DNA of 64,000 nt from Tetmemena sp. SeJ-2015 (taxonomy: Eukaryota; Ciliophora; Spirotrichea; Sporadotrichida; Oxytrichidae): the NCBI GenBank assembly GCA_027382625.1, contig JAJKFJ010022697.1, positions 124,001 to 188,000 of the forward strand, read 5' to 3'. Each line of letters begins with the position of its first letter. The stretch's first letter is position 1. Under the pieces are notes generated by a model. That model had not been told where the DNA came from, made no database searches, and saw only the letters and a program-made list of their open reading frames with translations. Of the stretch, positions 43,531 to 55,170 are shown in pieces. The position numbers and the translations under genes are program-made.

Positions 43531-45343
43531 ATGAACTCTCAAGACATTGAAGATGAATAAATAAGTGAAGAGAACAATAATTAATCGGCGCAACATAGCT
43601 ATGCTAATTTTCAAATGGGCAATCTTTATTAAAGCGAAAGGAATAATTTGCTTGACATCTCTATGGACTAGAGTGAACTAGATTTCATGGCGTCTTCACT
43701 CTCAGAAATATGCAATCCTATATTCAGCTAGACATAGAACTTTTATCAGCCAGGTTTAAAGCCAATCCAAAGTAGTTAAACTATAAAGCAAATGCTGGAG
43801 AACTAATCGAATTAACAACTACCCAAAGCTTAACAAGAATTAATGAACTAAGACTAGGGACTATCAACCTAGTTTTTAAATGCTCCACTGGATGATTTAT
43901 AACAGTTTGCCAAGCAATTTATCGAATCCCAGAGGGATAATTCAAAATAGGCTTTTTTGACTTCGGAAAAATCTCAACTGCAATTTAGCTTACCTGGCCT
44001 CGAAGATTTATAATCCTAGTAAGTAAGGCCTCAAAATATTTAATCACCTGAATGAGAAGAAAAAGCTAGATGCTTTCACTCCCATAGAAATTCTAACTGA
44101 AAAATATTACCAATACTTCTACTCTGCAAAATTCATCTTCGCTAACACTTTTGAAGGGGCTCTCATTTTTATCCTCAAACAAAAGGGACCACTCTATGAC
44201 ATTAATATTTAAAGTAGCCTTAAAGAGCTGATCAGTAAGTTGAGGATGCCAAACGGAGGGGAATACAAATCTGAACCAGTGAGATTGATGAAAGGTAAAC
44301 TGTGCCAGACTCAAAACAGTAAAGGGAAGTTGATCTTTGGCTAGGATAAATTGGGGAAGTGGAGGATAGAGAGTGACGAGCAACTTTATAAATACTTGAA
44401 ATAACAGATTCAGTTGATCAAAGGATTGAGAGAATAGTAATGAAAATGGCAGGAAAGAAGTTTGCAAAGAAGAAGTTAGAAGAGGTACCGGCATGGCTGA
44501 GTGAGAGAGTGCCTGTGATATTTGATGATGCTTATAAAAGAAGTAAGGATGATGACATATTCGAGAGGGATGATGAGTAAGAAATGGACACATAGGGTTT
44601 AAAAAGGAAAAGCAGAAGAACGAGCTCAGATACGGGTCTTGACTTAAACCCAGAGGAGAAAGATGAAGGTAATTAAAATGCTACTCATCGAAAAGAGAGT
44701 GGAGCGAAAAGTAATATGCTAAGTGCGAAAGGGCCTTATGGAAAGAAGATCAGTACGAATTATCACTACGACAAGGCAATACACCTTTATAATTTCCTGG
44801 ACAACCTGACTTCTAAGATGCCTGCAGAGAGCATAGAGAAGATGAATAGGGATCCCTTAGTATTCGTCAAAGACTTGAAAGAGAAAGATTTGCAGGAGCT
44901 TTTGAATTCCAAAGGATGAGCGATTCAAGGGAATGATGGAGTTTTATGCGATCTTCAGAGATATCATAGCTCACGAGCGAATGAGCGACCTGCATGAGAG
45001 GCATAGTAAGATAAGCAAAATGTCAGAGCAAATGGATTAAATGAGCAAGGACATCACCTACATAGATGAGGCACTCAAGTTCCTCACAACTCATTCCTTC
45101 AAGGAGAATACTTTTGTTAAGTAAACTCCTTCAGAGGAGCAGTTGGATTAATCCTCAGGACTTGGCTCTGCTAAAGTGAAAGGCGGCCATGTGCTGTCCT
45201 CAGGAATCAAGATTCATAGTAATTCTTTTGCGAGCAGTTAAAAAGCTCCAGTCAGTAAGAAGACTGCAAAGAAGCAAGTTATGGGAGTCGGTCCGGTCGC
45301 CCCTAATAAATTTAGAGTATCCCATCCTCAAAATAGAATTTGA
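43531..45343 (+). CDS. unidentified protein with globular middle and basic C-terminus
   Basis: Starts MNSQDIEDEQISEENNN at 43,531. A Gln-rich N-terminus is followed, after a 38 bp GT-AG intron (about 44,019-44,057), by an ordered segment (KKLDAFTPIEILTEKYYQYF, FEGALIFILKQKGPLYD, KLGKWRIESDEQLYKYL). At 44,437-44,450 a TGA overlaps the next ATG (TAATGAAAATGG); the downstream frame (MAGKKFAKKKLEEVPAWL ... HYDKAIHLYNFLDNLTSKM) continues the same kind of protein, so I treat it as one gene with a frame break. A second break at CC 44,909-44,910 leads to DERFKGMMEFYAIFRDII and a basic tail ending TGA 45,341-45,343. Function unknown; could be two overlapping genes. Confidence 0.5.
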
Positions 45344-45473
45344 AGTATGGTGCCAAATATAAATACTATTTCTTAATTTAACTTTACTTATAATTTTTTT
45401 GTTGGTGATATGTTTTGAATAAATCCTACATTGTAATATACTAACTTATAATAAAATAAATTTGAATCTAAAA

Positions 45474-48400
45474 ATGTCTCAAAAACCGTAAGTTAAACAT
45501 TATCTCTTTTAAAATTCTCTTTAGGCTTTATTCTTAAGAGATGCAGAGACCTGCTCATGCAAAGTAAATAAATAACTAGATCCAAAACTATTCCTCAACT
45601 TCTAACCATTAGAGACAGCAAGTTTATTATGTATATTGATATTACTTACTTACTTACTTTCAAAAGTTAATGATGGTAGGAAGACCTCAACCAGTCCTTT
45701 TAATAAGGGAGAGCAGCATATAGACAATATTATATAATAGTTAGGAATTAAGAACCCCTAACGGGCATATAATACTTAATCGATTTAAAGTAATTCACAG
45801 GCGTGACTCCTTGATCAGTTGTGCCACGTCACCGCGAAAGCCCACCGTCCAGATAGACATTAAAAGTTTGCAATAGCTCTAGAATCAGTTCCTCCAAAGC
45901 CAAATTCAAAAGTCAACTCAGCCTTAGAAATATTGTCTACTTGTGTGTGATTTGATAATTTAGAGAGTATTAGACAGTAAGAAAGTGGCTGAGGTGAACC
46001 TAGTAGACCTCTCGCCTGATGCGCTTTCGAGAAAGAGATAGAAAGCTATCTCAGCACTAGCCGCTCACTACCCACCCATGGAAATCTCCAAAGGATAAAA
46101 CTCATAGTCATTCGTCCACAAAGGAAGTATAAATATGGCACCATAGCACTAACCTACAAAGTCAACGGCAATCGCAGCTAGCTTCAGTCACTCAAATGCA
46201 ATATCAGGGGCTGGAAGCATTCCTAATTAAAGCTTGAGTCAGTAAAACTCAGTAGACTTAAGAGTGGTTAACAGTGGCCAATTTCAAAAGATCCCTATAA
46301 CCTCTGGCAGCCAGGATTTTAATGCAAGGTACGAAGGTTTGAGTGGCTTTGGTGAGAAATTGAAGAGCAGCAACAAGCCACCTATCTATGAGGCAAGTGC
46401 CTCTTCTAGGCTGTAGCAATAAGACTAGTAGCAACATAAGAGTCTCTCGTCTACCATAGAGCTACAAGGAGGTTATTCTCCTTACACCAACATGCACAAC
46501 AAGATACCTGATCCATCACAAACATTAGCCTTTCAAAAGGACTCTGTAAACTCTATAGTATTAATTCTTGATCTGAGATCCAAAGCTTAAAGCAACAGTT
46601 GAGCTAGATCTAGCGACAGGATCAATAGACAGAAAGTAAGAAGCCAAACACCACAGCCAACTAGAATCAAAGATCATAAACTCCAATCAATATTCAAAGC
46701 AACATTGGATCCTAAAACTTTAGCGTCTCTTCGAATCAAAGAAAGGACAAGTCCTAGACGAGAGTAGGGACTGATAACTCAACAATTGAAGACAGAGAAA
46801 GACTTAGGGAGAGAGATTTCATAGCGACGAGTGCAGTTTATGAGCTCAAAAAACATTCGAATGATCTGAAAGATAAGTTAATAGCATAGGGGATAGCGAG
46901 GAACCAACTCAAGCAAATGGTCAACTAGGAATTTGCTTTGCTTCAGAGCTAGAATTTACAAGTGCAAGGAAACTATTCGAAAACAGCCAATCATAGAGCA
47001 CAAGCCCAGAAATAGACTCATAATCAGAACCTTTAAAAATTAAATATACTTTAATCTGCGGTTTTTAAATCAGAATATTAGTGTCAGCAAAAATTCTAAG
47101 CAAGTCTAAAGGCCACTTACAAGTCACGACACTTAAGTAATTGCAGGACCATATAAGCAATAGCCAGGGAATAAAGGAGCCTACAGTCAGACTTTTAAAG
47201 CCAAAGGCAGTGTTAATTAAGCTAGCAATCATACCAACTCTGCAAATTCTCACTCATCATCTACAGACAGCCAAAAGAAGATTAAATTATAGATCCTTCA
47301 CTTACTCTATTTAATTCTAATATGCTCTAGTCTAATCACTCTAACAGCTTGAGCTAGAGTTCTCTGCATGGATACTTGAATAATTACTTAGTGAGTCAAT
47401 AGCATACCTAGGGGAAGGCAAACAACTACTCTTCTCAAAACCACTCTTCATCTTATGTACTTTCTCACCAGAAGCAAAGGTCGACACTCACTGCCTCAAA
47501 TACCATCGACTTAAGAACTAGTCAGAAGGCTAACAACCAATCAAGTCTCAACACCAGCAACCCTCATCATCAGAGCTCTTACTCTCAGGGACAGAACTCT
47601 AACGCACCCAACTATCAAGGAGCAGCGAAAGTAGGCACTGCCACATAGAAGAAAGTTGAAAACTCTAATAGAAGCATCTCAGCTCTCTCAAACTCCATGG
47701 TTTATAATTTCCCTAATGCGAGTGGCTCCATCAATCTGAGAATTACTCAAGCTAATGAGGTTAAAATCTATCTATCTTTGCTTTTATTTAATGAGAAGCA
47801 TAACAGAGCTGGAGCCATTCATAATGAAATTCAATTGGCATCATCTCTACCTTAAAACAGCGTTTTCAATTAAAGACTAGGACCATCTTAAAAATCTCAA
47901 CCCCTCAAATAACCAGGAAGAGCTTCTGAGGGTGGCAAATAAGGAGATCATGCTCTGAATTCTAAGTCTTTCATAACCTAAGGCTACACTAAGCTGAATC
48001 AAGAATAGATAACTCCAAATAACCTAAGCTCTTAATAAAGACAAATGAAGCCCTCTCATAGCGCAATAAGCATTGGTATCAATCTCTAAACTGGCCAGGT
48101 CAACGCCTACCCTTCTTAATTTTATTAATATCAGAACTTGAGGCAAGAACCTAAGATAGAGCAGCAGATTAGAGAGGTTAGGTACGAAGTTATTCAGTTA
48201 AGTGAGGAGGGCTAAAAGTTTTCTCCTTAGACAGATCACACAGCACCAGTGCCTTCTAAAAGAGTGTTCCTCTCAGACGAGAAATCAGACCTAAGTTCAC
48301 TACCTATTCAAGGGCAATTGCAGCAGTAGCTTATTTATTCTACTGTTTAATTTACGATGAGCTTAACTTTTAGGATATCCTTATCTCACCTGATTAGAGC

Positions 48401-49201
48401 ATAAAGAGCATGTTTAACTTCTATCCTCCACAGGCTTTGACTCACATTTAGAATCTGATTGACGAAGAGGATGAAGACTAAAGCTTGCATGACTTCTCCA
48501 GACAAGAGTCGCCCATTAGAGATCGTTCTCCCTAGTTAAATTCCTCATAAAGCTCCATAGAAAGTGACAAAATAGTCAATTAAGAAGTGAACAGAAAAGC
48601 TATATTAGAAAAGTTGTTTGACTCTTATGAGGTAAGGGTGAGAAGGAGAGGCTTAAGAAGATGGAAAGCAGTTATATAGAATGAGAAAACTCGTTAAAGG
48701 CTTTTACCTATGGCTTTGAAAAGGGTTTATAAAGGCTATGTTCAAAAGGTTTTCAAGGCAATTACTAGAACCGATATTGCTACTTTGAAAGCTAGAGTGG
48801 AGAAAGAGAAAATTGACATGTAGACTTAAAGAAAGCGGATGGAGTAGAAGACTATCCATAGAATGTCTTAAATCTATCTTGCATAAACTATAAAACACAA
48901 GAGACAAGCTTTTGATAAGCTGAAACTCATCAGCATGCTTGGAGGAGGACAAGCAAGCATAGACACTATTTAGAGATACGAATAATTTTGGCAAAAATAA
49001 GTAGCATTACAGAAGAGAGATGCCATTATTCTTAAGAGGGCACTTGGTTTCAAATCTGACGAGCAGTTATTTTAAAATTATGCTAAAGAATTGCTTCAAC
49101 TTTGGAAATTGCAAATTTCCTAATGCAGGAGTTGCATAATCAGCATTAGCAAACTCACTTACTTTCCATCTCAGTCTGATTATAGTTTTCATTTTCTTTG
49201 A
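45474..49201 (+). CDS. very large Gln/Asn/Ser-rich protein with helical C-terminus
   Basis: Starts MSQKP at 45,474, then a 37 bp GT-AG intron and QEMQRPAHAKQINNQ. After an unresolved IES-containing stretch (45,600-45,960) it reads VLDSKKVAEVNLVDLSPDAL and a Gln/Ser/Asn-rich region open for about 2.4 kb with one frame change near 46,595. The C-terminal 250 residues are basic and helical with Trp-containing repeats: VRRRGLRRWKAVIQNEKTR, KRVYKGYVQKVFKAITRTD, LAQTIKHKRQAFDKLKLI. This resembles Sfi1-type or calmodulin-binding helix repeats (W/F at regular spacing), suggesting a centrin/basal-body partner; that is inference. Stop TGA 49,199-49,201. Confidence 0.6.
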
Positions 49202-49387
49202 CAAATAGCATCATGATATTGAGAACAAATTTAGTGAGTAGTGTTTAGATAGATTTGAATATCTAATAGCTTGGATATGCAGAGCCCTGATAATCATATT
49301 CCTTGGATCTTTTATTAAATTTATTATCTCTAAACACATCACTCTATCTTAAATTTATTTTCATTTTCATCACATTATTTTCACTCG

Positions 49388-50415
49388 ATGCAGTAACAAC
49401 AAGCACACCCAGAAGTGGCCACATCCCTGGCAACATAGATTGACGAAGCCCACACTCGTGATAGACTGATGTCAGGCTCCTCAGTGTCCTCATCCCACAA
49501 GGACCAATACATCTACTTCGCAGCAGCTCTTTTCAACACCAAAGAGTGCCTCTTCAACGTAGCCATCGCCAAGAAACTGGAACTCCTAGGACATAAAGTT
49601 TTATATCTTTATATTTTTGCTTAGTTGCTATTTGAAGTGTATCTTCCCCAAAGAGATGGGTTTGAGTTCTCAAACTTGACTTCACTCCTGCCAGACCACT
49701 TCACAGAAGAAGACAAGAGCAAGACAGTCATAAACAAATAGTTAATCATTTGCTTTTAAAATTGCATTATTGGATTGAGTGAACTGGATCATCTATCTGG
49801 CTGATCTAGCCAAGCTCTCCAAGGGTACAGTTAAATACTAAATAATTATTCTCTAATTTCCTAAACGGAAGTTAATGAGTGTGCCTTGCAAACTTGGATG
49901 AGCCCCTGGACCCAGGCGTGCTGATTGAGATCATGTACGCCAAACAGCTCGGCATCCCCACCATCGGCTACAGATGTGACAGTAGAACACCCTACGGAGC
50001 TCCCCAGAGCTGGAACTTCGGAATGCACTTCTTCCCCCTCTTCTAGTGCGACTACTTCATTCACCATCTTATAAATCTACACTGCTCCTATTAAAGAGTG
50101 TGACTATGATTTCCCTTGCCAACATCAACACAGGCTCCATTGAGGATTCAGAAAGGCTGATTGATGAACTAGTGCAGCAGATAACAATATATTCATTTTC
50201 AAATTGTTCATAAGATAGAAGTAATCCAGAATGATTTGAACCCGAAGGTCACATCTCAAAAGTTCGAACAGATCAAGGAAATAGCAGATCAGCTCATCCC
50301 CGCAGACGTCAACAAGCTCTCAGAGATCCCTCTGGAGACTCTGGTCGCTAAGTACCTGGAACTCAAGCCAAAACTGGAGCTAATGGAGCCTCACATCATC
50401 AAGATGCACAAGTGA
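49388..50415 (+). CDS. nucleoside 2-deoxyribosyltransferase-like protein (copy 2)
   Basis: Starts MQQQQAHPEVATSLATQI at 49,388; TGA at 50,413-50,415. Highly similar to copy 1: QYIYFAAALFNTKECLF, LELLGHKVYLPQRDGF, VNWIIYLADLAKLSKGTV, LDEPLDPGVLIEIMYAKQLG, RCDSRTPYGAPQSWNFGMHF and the same C-terminal extension (NKLSEIPLETLVAKYLELK). IESs: pointer AAG after GHK (49,597-49,640), pointer AGT before NWIIYL (49,720-49,780, absent from copy 1), pointer AGT after SKGT (49,825-49,880), and ones near 50,075 and 50,185. Differences from copy 1 are mostly third-position, so both copies seem under selection. Confidence 0.75.
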
Positions 50416-50650
50416 GGATAGTGACTTGGTGAGAGAGAGGCATTTTTAAATATGGAGTGTAGTCACACGTGTACTATAATAACCTGATTTAAAACTTTCG
50501 AGCGAGAACTCGATGTAAATAAATTTAAATCCTTTATGCTGATAGTATACTCTCTTTCTATAACTGACTCTAGCCTCAAACTTGTTGATATAATTTTGGA
50601 AAGTTAAATATCAAGATCTTAGGAAATTAATAGAGTGAGTTGGTGAGTGA

Positions 50651-52707
50651 TCACTGGTGAGGGAGTAGTTTGTATGGGTTCATGATGCCGTTTGGGTCGA
50701 AGATAGTCTTGATCTTGTTCATGTATTGAATCATCTCTGGGGTCTTCGAGTAGGAGAGGTACTTCGCTTTCTAAAGGCCGATTCCATGCTCCGCACTCAC
50801 GCTTCCATTGCACAAAAATTTAGAAAAATCTTTTGCTAAGCACTTCTTGATATATTCAAAGACGAAAGCGTCCATGAGTTCTGAGAGTCTCTCCTGCAAA
50901 CTATGATTGTCGTAGCCTGGCACAGCCACGTTCAAATCATTCATAAGAGTAATTACACTATTTCAAATGGAGGTTTCCATCTCCGATGTGGCCATAGCCA
51001 GTAACTTTGATGAGCTTCTTCTCTTCCTCTGTGAAGATGGTAGCCTTATCGATCAGCTCCTTGGTCTCATCCACTATTCTATAGTAGTGCGCTGTGCTCA
51101 GTGACAAGTCGTACTTCAGAGTCTACATCGCATTTTCATAAACTTTAAATCATTCTTACATAACCGTATTTGATGAAAGCAGAGGCAATCTCATTATAAT
51201 TGTAATCATTAGTAAATTTCATTAGTATTATCTCCTCTCTGATCTTCCAGATGTGCTAGGTCTACTTCTCATCCTGGGGGATCACTCCATCCTAGCAAAC
51301 AAGTTAATCAACTTATACTTATGTATATCCTTACTATTATAACGTTCTCCACATCGTTGAGTAGTTCAAACATTCGTTCGCTCTCCTTCTTGCCATCTTC
51401 GCTATTGCTCGCCACCTCAATCAGAGCATAGAAAGGGTATAGTGTAAATAATGCACTAATATTTCATACTACTACTTAGGTAGTTCTTGTTCATGGGGTT
51501 CTTGAAACCAAGTTGGCTGTTGACTGTCTGCATGGAGGTACTGTCCAGAAACTCTGCGGCCTGTAGGATGAAATACGAACACAAAATATTTGAGATGTCA
51601 CTCAACTGGAGCTTGGCTTTCTTCAAGAGCTCGAGCACATCATTGAAGGACTTGCAGGAGACCAGACACAGCTGCTTGTTCTTGGGAAGGGTGGGGCAAA
51701 GAATTGCTGACTTAGTAATCACTCCCTACATAAGATCATGACTTGCAAAGCCAAACTTACTAGAGTGCCCTCAGCTCCGATGAAGAGGTGCTTCAAGTCG
51801 TAGCCTGTGTTGTCTTTCCTCAAGTTAGTTATATTATCGAGCACTGTTCCATTAGCTAAGACTACTTCAAGCCCAACACAGTTCGAATAATATATAAAGT
51901 AGTATATCATAGTTGGCATGAAGCGAGTTGTACTTTATGAAATGGATTCCTCCTGCATTGGTTGCGAGGTTGCCTCCAATCATAAAATGAGCCCTTTGCT
52001 CCTAGATCTAGGGGCATTAAGTATCCTTTGGGCTTAAGATATTCGTGCAAGTCCTGCAAGATAGTACCAGCCTCAGATGTCACAATGCCAAAAGCTCTCA
52101 TCGAACTCTATGATCTTGTTCATCCTGCTCATATTTATGATGATTTCGTCAAAGACTGGCTGTGATCCTCCCACAAGGCCTGTGTTCCCTCCTTAAGGAA
52201 CTACTGCGAGTCTCCTCTCATTACAGTACTTGAGCGCTTCGCTGACCTCTTGGGTAGTCTTAGGTCTAAGCATGAGCTTGGATGAGCCTGAGTACTTGTG
52301 AGTCCAGTCGCTGTTGTGTTGCGCCAAAATGCCTGCTCATCGCTCACAACTCCGTGTTATCCAAGAATCTCCTCGAAAACTTTCACATCCTAAGTTAATC
52401 AGTCATGCCATAGATAGATTTCTTTACACTCTCGTTAAGCGTAGCAAAGCTAGAGTTTCTTTAGATATCAAGGTGTAGGGATCTTTGGGAAAGAGCAATC
52501 AAGTGCTTGCAATTGCTCTGAGCTCTGTTGATGTGGATTGGGAGTGAACTGGTTTACAAAAGCTTTCTCATTCCTGCGGAGTTGATAATGATGATGTAAT
52601 TATTAATGCAATTATGAATTACACATCCTTACATGCTCTTTCTAAATCACATTGATTGTAGCAGCATAGAGTCTAGCAGTTTATAGGTTTTTAAAATAGC
52701 AAGGCAT
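50651..52707 (-). CDS. D2HGDH: D-2-hydroxyglutarate dehydrogenase-like FAD enzyme
   Basis: Start ATG at 52,707 ([16 protein letters not shown]). FAD-binding domain: [110 protein letters not shown]-terminal domain: the metal-site motif [12 protein letters not shown] and [20 protein letters not shown], ending [14 protein letters not shown] then TGA (50,651-50,653). The order and motifs match D2HGDH, which oxidises D-2-hydroxyglutarate in mitochondria; D-lactate dehydrogenase is the nearest alternative. A clear IES with pointer AACT follows SLHAN (51,864-51,920). An AAAA/TTTT run at 51,984-51,987 has one base too many for the frame. Confidence 0.85.
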
Positions 52708-52722
52708 TCACAGTGAACTATA

Positions 52723-54984
52723 ATGGAGAAGTTTAAGCAGACTTTGCTCCTCAAGAAGCAAAAAGAGGAGAAGCAAAAGTTGAAGCAGTTGAAGCTGCTA
52801 AAGAAACAACCACTTTCGCCTTAAACCATACTGACTCCTTCCACAAATAGATAGCTTGATGTGAGTAACTCAAAGTCCTAAGCGGTTCTATCTCTTGCTG
52901 AATCCTAGAGAGGCTGCACAAGTGGTAGTAGTCTAAGCGGAACCTTCTCCCTAAAAGGTGACAATAGTAATTCCAACAGAGGGAGAGATCCAGAACTCTC
53001 AGGGCTTCAAGACTCAGAACTACTTCGGCTATTAGTCCTAGCAAAGCAAGGCACCCAGAGAAAACTTAATTAAGGTTCAGACAGCGACTTGCAGAGACTT
53101 CATTTAAGAGGTGTAGAAGCAAAGCGATGTGGAGTTCTATGATATCCTTCTGTATAAGTCAATCACAGTCATATATTATCTTAATTTATTCAATCTTTAA
53201 CTTTTCTAAATGCAGCCCTTTCCTCTGCGAGACCAAATGAACAGAGTGATAGCAGAGGGTGACTATGCCAAGAGCTCAGCTGATCTGAGAAAGAACTTTG
53301 TGCGTTTCTTGTAGTACTCAACAGTCCAGCAATACATGGAGAAGACTGGTTAGAACGTGCCCAAGTATGACATGGATGCTCTGAAAGAAATTGCTCAAGA
53401 GGCAAAGCTGAAGAATCAAAGGGACAGACTGAAAGCCTCCCAAGTGAGGGAAATGATCTTCAAGCACAAGCAAGAGAATAAGAATAAGCTGCTCTTCTAT
53501 TTATGTTGACAGTTAAAAAAAATTAAGAGAAGAACTAAAGTTTGTAATCAAGTATACTGAGAAATCAAAGGACAGACTCACCAAGCTAAAATAACTTCTT
53601 CCAAGACACAATTCACATTATAGACACAGAAGATGAATAACAATAGCATACTGGTGAGTTGTAAACACAGTTACAGAACCATCACAGATCAGTTTCAAAA
53701 ACTCCCAAAAAGGAGGACAATCATCAGCCATCAAGTGAGATGAAGAATGCAACTGCAAAGTTACTCGAGAATCAAGCTTTCTTCAAATAACGTCACAGGA
53801 AGAACGCATCCTCATATCAAAGTTTATCTATAGATGCTTTAATATTTTGACGGGAGCAAGCTGCTTCCTTCAGACAGTCAAGTTCTAGGGAATACTCAGT
53901 CAAATTTCCACAATTACAAGCAGCTGTTCCCGAATTCAGCACAAAAGCCTTCCCTCAAGTTTATAGACAAAGCTAATTAAAAAGAGGGCATGGGCAACTT
54001 GAAAGGCGTTGCAAAAATTGAGTAAGAACTTGCCTTTGCTAGGGAAGCAAGAGAGTGCTGAAGTTTAGAGGTTCAAATTCCCAATCTCTCCAACCTATTA
54101 GTAACCTCATCACTCATAAACAAAGTCCAAGTCTAGTGTGCTCACTCAGTTGCAGCTTTAGTCTCAACAGCATTCAGTTTCTAGCTTCAGTCGCTAACAA
54201 GTCTCTAGTTTCATGCAGCCCATGCCCTCTTTCCAGTAAAGCCAGGCTTCTGAAGAGAAGAATCAATTAAACTTTATCATCAACAATTGTCAGAAGACCA
54301 TCAAAGGAATCAGAAATGACAGCAAGAAATACAGAAATCATCTAAAGTGAGTATAGATAATTTGTATTCATCTTCGATCTATAAAGCAGCACTTATTTGA
54401 CTTCAAGCGTAGGATCGAGTTTAACATCCAGTCAAATCAGCAGGCAGAGGAGGTAATTCCTCAAGAGCTAATTGCCATAAAAGAAAAGCGATATCTTCAA
54501 AAATTTCAGTTTTTTAAATGAGTGATATGTGTTTGGGTTAAACTCTGAAAATCCTTAGTTCGATAAGATAGAAAGGGAAGTCAAGAGCTACCAACGCAAG
54601 AAAAGAGATAGGGAGTAGCAGGAGCAATTAAATAAAGTAGAGGAGTAGCTTAGGAAACTCTAAGATAAGAAGGACTAACAGCGCAGTCTGAATATGTTCG
54701 ATAGGGGCTTGGAAAGGAGCTAGAGCTCCAAGTCACTCAGTCTTCTGGATCCTATCAATCCGTTAGAGTTGAAAGCGCCCAAGTTGAAGGTGAGTTACAG
54801 TCGGAAGGAGCTGAACTAGGCTATTGACCAGAAGGAGTTCATCGACTTGTACAAAGACTTCTCGCTTTAGTACTTGAAGGAGTGTGTGAGTTTGGGGCGG
54901 GAGAATAACAAAGAGATGAAGAAGAGCATCTAGCTCTACCACAAGGAGAGCGAGCAGTAGGCTTTTAACTCACTCAGGAAGTGA
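52723..54984 (+). CDS. coiled-coil protein, Lys/Gln/Ser-rich
   Basis: Starts MEKFKQTLLLKKQKEEKQ at 52,723. N-terminal coiled coil, then KTQNYFGYQSQQSKAPREN and FIQEVQKQSDVEFYDILLYK after a frame change near 52,985. The next exon (53,213-53,510) reads MNRVIAEGDYAKSSADLRKN, LQYSTVQQYMEKTGQNVPKY and a coiled coil. The Gln/Ser-rich middle (53,600-54,280) has unresolved frame changes. The end is a strong coiled coil (QRKKRDREQQEQLNKVEEQL; YSRKELNQAIDQKEFIDLYK; RENNKEMKKSIQLYHKESEQ) to TGA 54,982-54,984. Its start is only 15 bp from the divergent D2HGDH start. No family recognised; a cytoskeletal role is likely but unproven. Confidence 0.6.
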
Positions 54985-55170
54985 CTTCCATCCATAAACC
55001 ACCAATCCATCAAAAATATCCTTAACACCAACTAATCATCAATTACTACATTTAAAGAAAACTTATAATGACTATTCCACTGTTTCAAGAGTTCAAAGTG
55101 CTATGAGGAATATGTTTATAAAGGTATTAAATATCAGTAGTAGTAATTAGCTCTTAAATTGCGATTATAA

